A stretch of 22,235 nucleotides of DNA, from assembly GCA_002454505.1 (NCBI GenBank), contig DKJA01000156.1, positions 34,575 to 56,809 of the forward strand, read 5' to 3'. Source of the DNA: Oxalobacteraceae bacterium UBA6704 (lineage in GTDB: Bacteria > Pseudomonadota > Gammaproteobacteria > Burkholderiales > Burkholderiaceae_D). The notes beneath the pieces were generated by a model. That model did no database searches. It was not told where the DNA came from and worked only from the letters and a program-made list of their open reading frames with translations. Both the position numbers and the translations under genes were made by a program. Shown piece after piece: positions 7,473 to 14,905 of this stretch. Within the stretch, counting starts at the first letter, position 1; each line of letters starts with the position of its first letter.

Positions 7473-9102
7473 TGCAAGCGGCAACGACAGCCGCCGTCTC
7501 GTGCTCGCCCATTTCTGGGTTGCCTTCATCGCGTTCTTTGCCGCGCTGCTGCTGGGCGAGTGGCAGATGTACATCCGCAGCCCGCTGCGCGACTGGATCG
7601 GCAATCCGGAACTGTACTACCGCTCCGTCACTGCGCACGGTTCGGCGATGGGCTACGTGTTTCCCACGCTGGTGGCGATGGGCTTCGGCTACGCCATCGT
7701 CGAGTTGTCGCTGAAGCAGAAACTGGTTGGCCGGCGCTGGGCGTGGGGCGGCTTCTGGCTCGTGGTGATCGGCACGGTGACGGCGATGATCCCGGTGTCG
7801 ATGGGGCTCGCCTCGGTGCTGTACACCTTCTACCCGCCGCTGATAGGCAATCCGTTCTACTACATCGGCGTGGTGCTGGTGGTCGTCGGTTCGTGGATCT
7901 GGGTGGCGCTGATGTCGGTGAACCTGTATGTGTGGCGCAAGGCCAATCCGGGCGCCACGGTGCCGCTGCCGATGTTCGCCAACCTGGCCGGCGCCTACCT
8001 GTGGGCATGGACGTCGCTGGGCGCCGCCATCGAGATCCTGTTCCAGATCCTGCCTGTGGCGCTGGGCTTCAAGCACACCATCGATGCGGGCCTGGCGCGC
8101 GTGTTCTTCTCGTGGACGCTGCATGCGATCGTCTACTTCTGGCTGATGCCAGCCTACATCGCGTTCTACACCATCGTGCCGCGGGCGATCGGCGGGCGGC
8201 TGTACAGCGACCGCATGGCGCGCCTGTCCTTCGTGCTGTTCCTCGTATTCTCGATGCCGATCGGGATCCACCACCTGTTCCAGGATCCGCAGGTCGGTTC
8301 CGGCGTGAAGTTCCTGCATGCCGTGTTCACCGGCATGGTGTCCATCCCCACGCTGCTGACGATCTTCACCATCACCGCGTCTGTCGAAATCGCCGCGCGG
8401 CTGCGCGGCGGCACGGGCGCCGTCGGCTGGGTCAAGCGGCTGCCGTGGCATAACCCGATGATGCTGGCCGTGGCCTTCTCGTTCATCATGCTGGGCTTCG
8501 GCGGCGCCGGTGGCCTGATCAACATGAGCTACCAGCTGGACTTCGCCATCCACAACACGCAGTGGATCACGGGCCACTTCCACCTGATCTTCGGCGGCGC
8601 CATCGTGATCATGTATTTCGCGCTGGCGTACGACCTGTGGCCGCACCTGACGGGGCGGGCGCTGAAGGCGGGCCGCATGATGCACTGGCAGCTGTGGCTG
8701 TGGTTCGTCGGCATGATCGTGCTGACGTTCCCGTGGCACGTCGTCGGCATTCTCGGCATGCCGCGGCGGATGGCGTACTTCGATTATTCGAATCCCGAGC
8801 TCGCGCCGCAGGCGATCACCGTGATCATCACGTTCATCGGCGGGCTGCTGCTCGTCGCCTCCGGCCTGCTGTTCCTGCTGGTGCTGGCGCGCGGCCACCG
8901 CAGCGCCACCGTGACGCTGCCCGAATACACGTTCAGCGAGACGGTACATGTGGAGCGCGTGCCGTCCGCGCTGAACGGTTACGGCCTGTGGCTGGCGCTG
9001 ATGATCGGCCTGTCGGTGGTCAACTACGGCTATCCGATCAGCCAGCTGATCGGGCTGCCGCAGACGTCGGTGCCGGCCGTGCCGATCGGGAGCCAGCCAT
9101 GA
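7462..9102 (+). CDS. cbaA: ba3-type (B-family) cytochrome c oxidase subunit I
   Basis: A 546-residue polytopic membrane protein that reduces O2 to water and pumps protons. Heme and copper ligands can be placed: His59 (low-spin heme, TAHGSAMG), His221 with Tyr225 (HAIVY, CuB ligand and the cross-linked tyrosine), His270-His271 (CuB), and His372 and His374 (GHFHL, high-spin and low-spin heme). The stretch VYFWLMPAY and the His-x3-Tyr spacing are characteristic of the B family (Thermus ba3). The tyrosine argues for an oxygen reductase, not a nitric oxide reductase. The start is GTG 7462 inside the subunit II gene, and the stop overlaps the next start as ATGA. Such oxidases usually have high oxygen affinity. 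Confidence 0.95.
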   Translation: MFNNASGNDSRRLVLAHFWVAFIAFFAALLLGEWQMYIRSPLRDWIGNPELYYRSVTAHGSAMGYVFPTLVAMGFGYAIVELSLKQKLVGRRWAWGGFWLVVIGTVTAMIPVSMGLASVLYTFYPPLIGNPFYYIGVVLVVVGSWIWVALMSVNLYVWRKANPGATVPLPMFANLAGAYLWAWTSLGAAIEILFQILPVALGFKHTIDAGLARVFFSWTLHAIVYFWLMPAYIAFYTIVPRAIGGRLYSDRMARLSFVLFLVFSMPIGIHHLFQDPQVGSGVKFLHAVFTGMVSIPTLLTIFTITASVEIAARLRGGTGAVGWVKRLPWHNPMMLAVAFSFIMLGFGGAGGLINMSYQLDFAIHNTQWITGHFHLIFGGAIVIMYFALAYDLWPHLTGRALKAGRMMHWQLWLWFVGMIVLTFPWHVVGILGMPRRMAYFDYSNPELAPQAITVIITFIGGLLLVASGLLFLLVLARGHRSATVTLPEYTFSETVHVERVPSALNGYGLWLALMIGLSVVNYGYPISQLIGLPQTSVPAVPIGSQP

Positions 9103-9887
9103 CGGATAAAAAAGTGTTCTCGCTGAAGAACCGCTGGTTCACCGGCAGCGTGCTGGCCGTCGCCGGCATCGCGCTGGTGGCCGGCTTCATCGGCTTCGTG
9201 CTGGTGCCGCGCGCCCATGCCCGCGATGCGATGCTCAGCCTGTGGGAATCGATCTGCCGCGCCGCCGGCGCGCCGGGCGAATACTTCAGCCCCGGCCTGG
9301 ACATCGGCGCCGCGCCGCGCTCCAGCAATGTGATCGTCAACGCGCAGATGATGGCGCCGGCCGACAGCGCGTCGATCGGCCGCGGCGCCACGCTGGCGAT
9401 GCGCTGCACGATGTGCCACGGCGCGCGCGGCATGAGTCCCGCCGGTTCGCCGCACTTGGCCGGGCAGCCGTCCGCCGCCACCTACAAGCAGCTGCGCGAC
9501 TTCAAGTCCGGCCACCGCCCCAGCGCGATCATGCGCCCGCTGATGGACGAGCTGACCGACCAGGACATGCGCGACCTGGCCGCCTACTATGCCTACCTGC
9601 CGCGCGAACGGCTGTCCGACCCGGTCGACCACGACACGCCGCGGCTCGTCCGCAACGGCGATCCGATGCGCAACGTGGGCGCCTGCGCCTCCTGCCACAC
9701 GGTGGAAGTGCGCAAGCCCGCATCGCCCTGGCTGGACGGCCTGCCGGAATCCTACCTGCACCAGCAGCTGCTGGACTTCCGCGACGGCCGCCGCCACAAC
9801 GACGTCAACGCGCAGATGCGCAACGCCGTGCGGCATCTGACGGATGAGGAGGTGGCGGAGCTGGCGAAGTATTACGCGAGCCGGTAG
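9099..9887 (+). CDS. membrane-anchored diheme c-type cytochrome, last gene of the oxidase operon
   Basis: A 262-residue protein with an uncleaved-looking N-terminal span (about 15-36) and two cytochrome c4-like domains with CTMCH (103-107) and CASCH (196-200). It should sit on the periplasmic face, tethered next to the oxidase. The ATG overlaps the subunit I stop (ATGA at 9099-9102), so it is translationally coupled and probably a dedicated electron donor or accessory subunit. Its stop lies only four bases from the stop of the convergent minus-strand gene, leaving no room for a terminator between them. Confidence 0.9.
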   Translation: MTDKKVFSLKNRWFTGSVLAVAGIALVAGFIGFVLVPRAHARDAMLSLWESICRAAGAPGEYFSPGLDIGAAPRSSNVIVNAQMMAPADSASIGRGATLAMRCTMCHGARGMSPAGSPHLAGQPSAATYKQLRDFKSGHRPSAIMRPLMDELTDQDMRDLAAYYAYLPRERLSDPVDHDTPRLVRNGDPMRNVGACASCHTVEVRKPASPWLDGLPESYLHQQLLDFRDGRRHNDVNAQMRNAVRHLTDEEVAELAKYYASR

Positions 9888-9891
9888 GGGC

Positions 9892-11361
9892 TCATTCCGA
9901 ATAGCCCTGCCTGTAGTCGGGGGCGTCGTGCCGCAGGCCCCACCACATCAGGTACGCCTTGCTTTCGCTGCGGGCGCGGAACCAGGGCTTTTCATGATCG
10001 ACGGGGCGCACCTTCGCCGGCGGCACCACCAGCACGGCGGTGGACTTTCCGGGGTCGGTCGTACCGGCGACCAGCACGTTCTTGCCAACGTGATTGGCGT
10101 AGCCGATCGCCAACGCGACATTCGTCAACGCCGTGCCGGCGCCCATTTCTCCCAGCAGTGCCGACGTATTGAAGGTTTGCCTGGCGAAGTCGAACTCCGG
10201 CACTTCGCTGGCCAGCAGGTAGGCCAGGCTGGCGAGACGGTCGCCCGAATCGGCGTGCTGGTTGTTCGCATCGTGGATCACGTAGCCGATATCGGTTTTT
10301 TCCTTGCCTGCGTTGGCCAGCGCATCGGCCAGCGTGGCCTGCCAGGCCTGCACGATCCGTCGCGGTTTGTCTTGCACTACCTGGAAATCCGCCTTGTTCC
10401 GACTGGCCGGATAACCGATCCAGGCCAGCGCGGCGCGTTCGGTCTTGTAGCCGGGCCCCGCCAGCACGAGCAATGCCATGTTCTCGTTAAGCCCCATGTC
10501 GTTGGGTGGAAACGCCGGCGCATCCCAGTTCATTGCCCATACCGTCTGGTCCGGATGCGCCTGCAGGTAATCGAGCGCCGCAGCCAGCGACGTGAAGCCC
10601 GCGTTCGTGCCGCCCATCGTCACGCGAATATCGGGCGGCGTGGCGCTGGTCCAAGCTGTAGGGAAGTTTGGGCTGCCGATCGAGAACGTATCGACGAAGG
10701 TTTTACGCACGAAATCGGCGGCTTCGACCGGATCGAGCCGGTCCTGCGGCAGCGCGTATTCCACATGGAGGCCGGCGAATTCGCGGCGGGTGGATTTGTC
10801 CGTCAGCGAATGCGCGTTGTAGAAATAGGTGGAACTGGAGAAGTAGATGTCGTGCATCCGGACGATCAGCTTCATGACGTATTTGTGGTGATAGCCTTCG
10901 AAGGTTTCCGATCCCTTATTGCCGTACGCGACCGACGCCACATACTGCAAGGTCGAGAAGCCGTCGGGATCCGATCGCACCATGTCATCATCCTTGTTCG
11001 GCTTCGCAAGGCCGAGTGTCCACAGCAGTTGCCACTCAGTCGGGTAATCGCGCCGTTGCAGGGGATTCAGCCATTTGACACCGACGACCTGTGCCATGAA
11101 TGGCCCGGCCGGCGTGGACGGCGTCTGCTGCACTGTCAGTGCTGGCGCTGGCGAAGGAGTGGTCGAACAGGCGGTAAGCAGCGTCAAGGCAGCGATGCTG
11201 GCCAATGCGGGAATTGCAAGCATTCGTATCATGGTGGCACCTTGGGTTGAAAGATCGGGGCTGGAGAACCAGGTGGTCCACCACGTGGCAACGCCGGCCA
11301 GAGTGAAGATAAGAGCTGTCCACGCCAGCCTGCGCGATCGCGTGGAGATGAGCGATTTCAC
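9892..11361 (-). CDS. Tla3/DUF2875-like T6SS lipase partner, possibly exported
   Basis: A protein of up to 489 residues encoded directly behind tle3. Conserved-looking blocks include GVKWLNPLQRRDYPTEWQLLW (about 93-113), AALDYLQAHPDQTVWAMNWDAP, and FNTSALLGEMGAGTALTNVALAIGYANH near the C terminus. I associate these with the 'virulence factor'/Tla3-type proteins found beside Tle3 phospholipases. The GTG start (11361) lies two bases after the tle3 stop. Residues 12-32 would then be one membrane span and 45-63 a second. An internal ATG (11230-11232) with AAGGTG upstream would give a 446-residue lipoprotein with lipobox LLTAC and lipidated Cys65 (long numbering). Described Tla3 is a cytoplasmic adaptor, so an immunity or envelope role is also possible here. 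No other immunity gene is visible. Confidence 0.65.
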   Translation of the reverse strand: MKSLISTRSRRLAWTALIFTLAGVATWWTTWFSSPDLSTQGATMIRMLAIPALASIAALTLLTACSTTPSPAPALTVQQTPSTPAGPFMAQVVGVKWLNPLQRRDYPTEWQLLWTLGLAKPNKDDDMVRSDPDGFSTLQYVASVAYGNKGSETFEGYHHKYVMKLIVRMHDIYFSSSTYFYNAHSLTDKSTRREFAGLHVEYALPQDRLDPVEAADFVRKTFVDTFSIGSPNFPTAWTSATPPDIRVTMGGTNAGFTSLAAALDYLQAHPDQTVWAMNWDAPAFPPNDMGLNENMALLVLAGPGYKTERAALAWIGYPASRNKADFQVVQDKPRRIVQAWQATLADALANAGKEKTDIGYVIHDANNQHADSGDRLASLAYLLASEVPEFDFARQTFNTSALLGEMGAGTALTNVALAIGYANHVGKNVLVAGTTDPGKSTAVLVVPPAKVRPVDHEKPWFRARSESKAYLMWWGLRHDAPDYRQGYSE

Positions 11362-11363
11362 GA

Positions 11364-13541
11364 TCAGTCTCCCGCAGATGGTCGGGGTGCAGGCGCCGCG
11401 TTTTCGCGGCGGTCGTCGATTTTTTCCGGCATGCTTCCCTCGCTTTCAGGAGCGCGTATCCATTCGTCCAGCGATTTGCCATCGAACTTCCCGTTACTGG
11501 CATATTCACCGAAAGGAAAGTGTGGGCTGCGATTGCCGAGCCCTTCCCACAACTGCCAGTCCGCAGCAATCCGCAACTCCTGAAATTTGGCGGCCGGGAT
11601 TTCGCACATGCCGATCGCCACGTCGTATGCGAGCGCCTTCTCCGCGTGCTCCGGATTGGTCATGATGGTTGAATGATCGGTCGCGTTGGCATCGATGTTC
11701 GCGGCCAGGTTGTTCCTGATGTGCTTGTCGCTCCACGCCTTGTATTCTTCGCCGGGCGTTGCTCCCGGGGTTTCTTCCTCGATACGCGCATCGTTACTGG
11801 CGCGGCCTTCCCGTTTCGCCTGCATCCGCATGAATCCCCGGTCCTCGTAGCGCATTCGTGCCTCGCTGTTCCGGTCGCCCTTGCCTGCGTCGGTGGCGTC
11901 GCGCGGCGGCTCCCCTTTACCCTGTGCGATCGGCGTCACGTGGGCATAGGGATCATCTTTTGGCCGCGTCTTGTCCGCACTCCGGTAGTGGCCCCAAACG
12001 TCATACCCTTCATCGAAATCCTCGCTGCACTGTCCGAAGCGCAAGCTTCTCGGCATGAAGAGCGGCAGGGCCGGTGCATCGATCGGAATGCTCCAGGACT
12101 TGTCCGGCAGCGCATTCACGCGCATGTCCGTAATCTTCGTGAAGAAGATCATCAATGGCGCCATGAAGAAGGTCAGCACCTTGCCGACCGGGTGGCGATT
12201 CGAGAGCATGCCCTTCGACAACGAATAGCTCGCCGGTGGGGATGGGGGGTACCAGTAATCGTCGCTGCCCGGTGCCGGTTGCCGATAATGGTTGGTCCAG
12301 TAGTGGTAATGCCCCTGCTTGCCGACGGGATGGCCCTGGGCGAACACGCGTTGGCAGAACACCCCGGCAGCCCCTGTAGCGTCGATCTCGGCTCTGTTCA
12401 TGCCGCGCCAGCCGATGCCCTGGATGCTCAATGCGGAAATCACCTGGTCGTGCGGACAGCAATACAGCGTTACGCGGCCGCAGGTACTGGGCCCGGCGCC
12501 GTAGCCATGGGCCACACGGTCCGTGCGGATATCGAAACCGCGGGCCTTGTTCGCGACGTACTGGTCGATGGTCTCGGCCTTCTGCTCGGTTGCGGCACCC
12601 TGGCGGACGATGTCGAAGAAAGCCCGCAGCGTGTCCACGCGTGCTGCCAATGTTTGCCGTCCCGAGCCGCCGTGGCGATCCGTCATGTGGCTCTCGGTCC
12701 AGTTCTCCGTACGGTTTTGTTCGAGCAGGCTGTAGGGAGGATTGCACAGCACGTAACTGTCGGCGACGCAGCGCAGCTTCGAGCCGGCGGCATTGGTCAC
12801 GTTCATCCGGTCGCCCAGGAACGCCGCGGCCATGCCGATCATATTGCCCTGGCTGTGGCAGACCAGCGTGACGGGCACGTCGGCCTGTATCTGGCGGATG
12901 GATGCGACGAGTTTCGCCAGCCGCAGAGCCGCCAGCACGAAATATGGCCTTGGCGGGCATGCGTAGACATTGCGGTTGTTGACGGGATTCAGGTGCTGCA
13001 CGTGCAGCCACAGGAACAGCTTTTCGGACAGGCCCGCGCTCCACAGATCCGGCAGGGCAGTGCAGCCATTGGCAAACGGACCGCCGCCCCAGTAATTCTC
13101 TTCGTTCAGGTAAACGGCATCGCCGTATTGCTGGAGTTCCCGCAGGCTGGCTTTGTAACCCCAACGGAAGCGGATGACCGGGGTGAAGTGATCGTCATCC
13201 TGCATGAACGTCTGTGGTGTTCTTTTCGGATTGATGAATCCATCGTCCGTCAACTCGCTCATGTAGGTGGCTGGCGACAACTGGCCGCCTTCGGACGTCG
13301 GATACGCCATGTCCTCGTCGTTTCGTTTCAGGCGCGTGTTCAGGCCTTTGCATAACCCCTGCTCGGCCTGGTCGTACCATTCGCCGTCGGAGTTCACGCC
13401 ATGGACGAAGATCACGATGCCCGGTAACGGCATCTGCATGATCACGTCGAGATAGCCGCCGCCCAGCAGCGTGACGCCGGTTTTCTGGCCGATGATGAAT
13501 TGGTTATCGGCAGGGGAGGAGAGTGCGGATTGGTCGCTCAT
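11364..13541 (-). CDS. tle3: Tle3-family T6SS phospholipase effector
   Basis: A 725-residue alpha/beta-hydrolase. Residues 40-60 hold the first strand and oxyanion-region motif (IVIFVHGVNSDGEWYD). The nucleophile elbow is VCHSQGN with Ser230, a GxSxG variant with Cys228 in the first position. An acidic triad candidate is Asp365 in CCPHDQVIS. The C-terminal third is polar and charged and corresponds to the DUF3274 region of Tle3 proteins. Tle3 effectors are delivered by type VI secretion and attack membrane phospholipids of rival cells from the periplasm. No signal peptide is seen, as expected for T6SS cargo. The ATG start lies behind a hairpin that covers its weak ribosome site. The partner gene follows immediately. 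By eye the pair is less GC-rich than its neighbours, as is common for exchangeable effector modules. Confidence 0.82.
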   Translation of the reverse strand: MSDQSALSSPADNQFIIGQKTGVTLLGGGYLDVIMQMPLPGIVIFVHGVNSDGEWYDQAEQGLCKGLNTRLKRNDEDMAYPTSEGGQLSPATYMSELTDDGFINPKRTPQTFMQDDDHFTPVIRFRWGYKASLRELQQYGDAVYLNEENYWGGGPFANGCTALPDLWSAGLSEKLFLWLHVQHLNPVNNRNVYACPPRPYFVLAALRLAKLVASIRQIQADVPVTLVCHSQGNMIGMAAAFLGDRMNVTNAAGSKLRCVADSYVLCNPPYSLLEQNRTENWTESHMTDRHGGSGRQTLAARVDTLRAFFDIVRQGAATEQKAETIDQYVANKARGFDIRTDRVAHGYGAGPSTCGRVTLYCCPHDQVISALSIQGIGWRGMNRAEIDATGAAGVFCQRVFAQGHPVGKQGHYHYWTNHYRQPAPGSDDYWYPPSPPASYSLSKGMLSNRHPVGKVLTFFMAPLMIFFTKITDMRVNALPDKSWSIPIDAPALPLFMPRSLRFGQCSEDFDEGYDVWGHYRSADKTRPKDDPYAHVTPIAQGKGEPPRDATDAGKGDRNSEARMRYEDRGFMRMQAKREGRASNDARIEEETPGATPGEEYKAWSDKHIRNNLAANIDANATDHSTIMTNPEHAEKALAYDVAIGMCEIPAAKFQELRIAADWQLWEGLGNRSPHFPFGEYASNGKFDGKSLDEWIRAPESEGSMPEKIDDRRENAAPAPRPSAGD

Positions 13542-13543
13542 CG

Positions 13544-13571
13544 TTTGTCCATCGACTGGTCGAAGGACAAA
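13544..13571 (-). promoter_or_regulatory. hairpin covering the tle3 ribosome binding site
   Basis: Arms TTTGTCC and GGACAAA (13544-13550 and 13565-13571) pair perfectly. Inside them, one mismatch is followed by TCGA/TCGA around a four-base loop. Read on the minus strand, the GGA of the second arm is the only Shine-Dalgarno-like element before ATG 13541. The structure could limit translation, or the dyad could be a DNA operator. Confidence 0.5.
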
Positions 13572-13630
13572 CCTACGCGATGCCTGGATGGCGGATGTTG
13601 ACTAACCGCAACTTGATAGCGCGGGTAGAC

Positions 13631-13659
13631 GGGGACTGTCCCTGCAAGGGACTGTCCCC
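13631..13659. repeat. GGGACTGTCCC palindromic repeat, copy 2
   Basis: Identical over 29 bases to 3073-3101. It lies just downstream, on the minus strand, of the binding-protein stop codon and upstream of tle3, so it may separate the two transcripts. Confidence 0.8.
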
Positions 13660-13664
13660 GTAGA

Positions 13665-14789
13665 TCAATAGCTGGTAATCGCCGCCGGCTGCCCGCCCTT
13701 GAACGTGAAGATGGTCACCGGGGACGACTTCATGTCGCCCTTCGCATCGAACGCATAGGTGCCGGCCACGCCCTGGTAGGAGCCGGCCGTGATGGCGGCG
13801 CCGACCTTGGCGGGGTCGATCGAATTGGTCGACTGCATGGCTTGCGCGAACAGGTTCATCGCGTCGTAGTACGAGGCGGCGTAGACGTCCGGATCGGCCG
13901 AGAAGCGCTTCTTGAACTTGGCCTTGAAGGCGGGGCCGCTGGCGGCCTTGTCGAGCAGCGCGCCGCCCTGCGAGCACAGCACGTTGCTGCCGACGGCGTC
14001 GCCGCCCAGCTTGCCCATCTCCGCCGTGCAGATCGTGTCGCCGCCCAGCAGCTTGGCGTTGATGCCCAGCTGGCGGATCTGGCGTGCCATCGGGCCGCCC
14101 TGCGGCGCATAGCCGCCGAAGAAGATCGCTTCGACGTTCTTGGACTTCAGCCGCGTGAGGATGGCGGTGAAGTCCACCGACTTGTCGGTGGTGTATTCGT
14201 GGCCGGCGACGGTCATGCCGGCGGCGCGCGCCTGCTTCTTGAATTCGGCGGCGAGGCCCTGGCCGAAGGCGGTACGGTCGTCGATGACGGCCACCGTCTT
14301 CACCTTCAGTTCCTTGGCCGCGTACAGCGCCATCTTGGAGCCCAGCTGCGTGTCGCTGGCGTTCACGCGGAACAGATTCTTGTAGCCCTGCTGCGTGAGC
14401 TTCGGGTTCGACGCCACGCTGGCCACGACCACGCCGGCATTCGCGTACACGCGCGATGCGGGAATCGCCACGCCGGAGTTGTACGGGCCGACCACGTAGC
14501 GGATGCCGCCGTCGGACAGTTTCTGCGCCACGTTGACGCCCGCCTTCGGATCGCCCTGGTCGTCTTCCGACACGAGTTCGAACTTCACTTTCTTGCCGCC
14601 GACCGTGATCGGCTTCGCGTTCAGTTCCTCGATGGCGAGGCGGGCGCCGTTCTCGTTGTCCTTGCCGGAGAAGGCCTGCGCGCCGGACAGGGGGCCGCTG
14701 TGGCCGATCTTCACCACCGTCTCCTGCGCGAAGGCGCCGGATGCCAGGCCCGCCAGCGCGAGGGCGCTCACCAGGTACTTGTGCTTCAT
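13665..14789 (-). CDS. periplasmic branched-chain amino acid-type ABC transporter substrate-binding protein
   Basis: A 374-residue LivK-type binding protein. The signal peptide is about residues 1-21 (MKHKYLVSALALAGLASGAFA, cleaved before QETVVKIG). The type I periplasmic fold follows: VKIGHSGPLSGAQAFSGKDNENGARLA, the hinge region with VSEDDQGDPKAG, then YVVGPYNSG and IDDRTAFGQGLA. Cysteines in DTICTAEM and NVLCSQGG may form a disulfide. The family captures Leu/Ile/Val or related small molecules for a membrane permease, but the ligand is not certain. No permease or ATPase genes are adjacent, so it is an orphan component here. GGGAG (14795-14799 on the opposite strand) precedes the ATG by five bases, and a clear promoter lies upstream. 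Confidence 0.92.
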   Translation of the reverse strand: MKHKYLVSALALAGLASGAFAQETVVKIGHSGPLSGAQAFSGKDNENGARLAIEELNAKPITVGGKKVKFELVSEDDQGDPKAGVNVAQKLSDGGIRYVVGPYNSGVAIPASRVYANAGVVVASVASNPKLTQQGYKNLFRVNASDTQLGSKMALYAAKELKVKTVAVIDDRTAFGQGLAAEFKKQARAAGMTVAGHEYTTDKSVDFTAILTRLKSKNVEAIFFGGYAPQGGPMARQIRQLGINAKLLGGDTICTAEMGKLGGDAVGSNVLCSQGGALLDKAASGPAFKAKFKKRFSADPDVYAASYYDAMNLFAQAMQSTNSIDPAKVGAAITAGSYQGVAGTYAFDAKGDMKSSPVTIFTFKGGQPAAITSY

Positions 14790-14830
14790 TCGTGCTCCCG
14801 TCTTTATTGTTGACTTGCGTGGTTGCCTGA

Positions 14831-14858
14831 ATTATCCACGTTCTTGCGGCGGGAGCAA
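14831..14858 (-). promoter_or_regulatory. sigma70 promoter of the substrate-binding protein gene
   Basis: Read on the minus strand, TTGCTC (14858-14853) and GATAAT (14836-14831) are separated by 16 bases. Transcription would start near 14824, giving a leader of about 35 bases to the ATG at 14789. Confidence 0.55.
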
Positions 14859-14898
14859 GAGAAAGAAAGGCCGGGGGCGATACGGTGTACGCCCCCGG
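14859..14898 (-). terminator. intrinsic terminator of the Ala/Gln-rich protein gene
   Basis: A nine-base perfect stem (CCGGGGGCG at 14871-14879 with CGCCCCCGG at 14890-14898) lies eight bases after the minus-strand stop at 14906. On the minus strand it is followed by the pyrimidine run CCTTTCTTTCTC, as in a Rho-independent terminator. Confidence 0.65.
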
Positions 14899-14905
14899 AT
14901 GGGGA

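Noticed and set aside
7462..9102. Subunit I as a nitric oxide reductase
   Set aside because: The HAIVY motif keeps the cross-linking tyrosine (Tyr225) and subunit II has a full CuA site, which fits a ba3-type oxygen reductase.
12850..12864. Tle3 inactivation through Cys for the first Gly of GxSxG (CHSQG)
   Set aside because: The nucleophile Ser230 and final Gly are intact, and the surrounding sequence is otherwise well preserved. The variant looks like a family feature, not decay.
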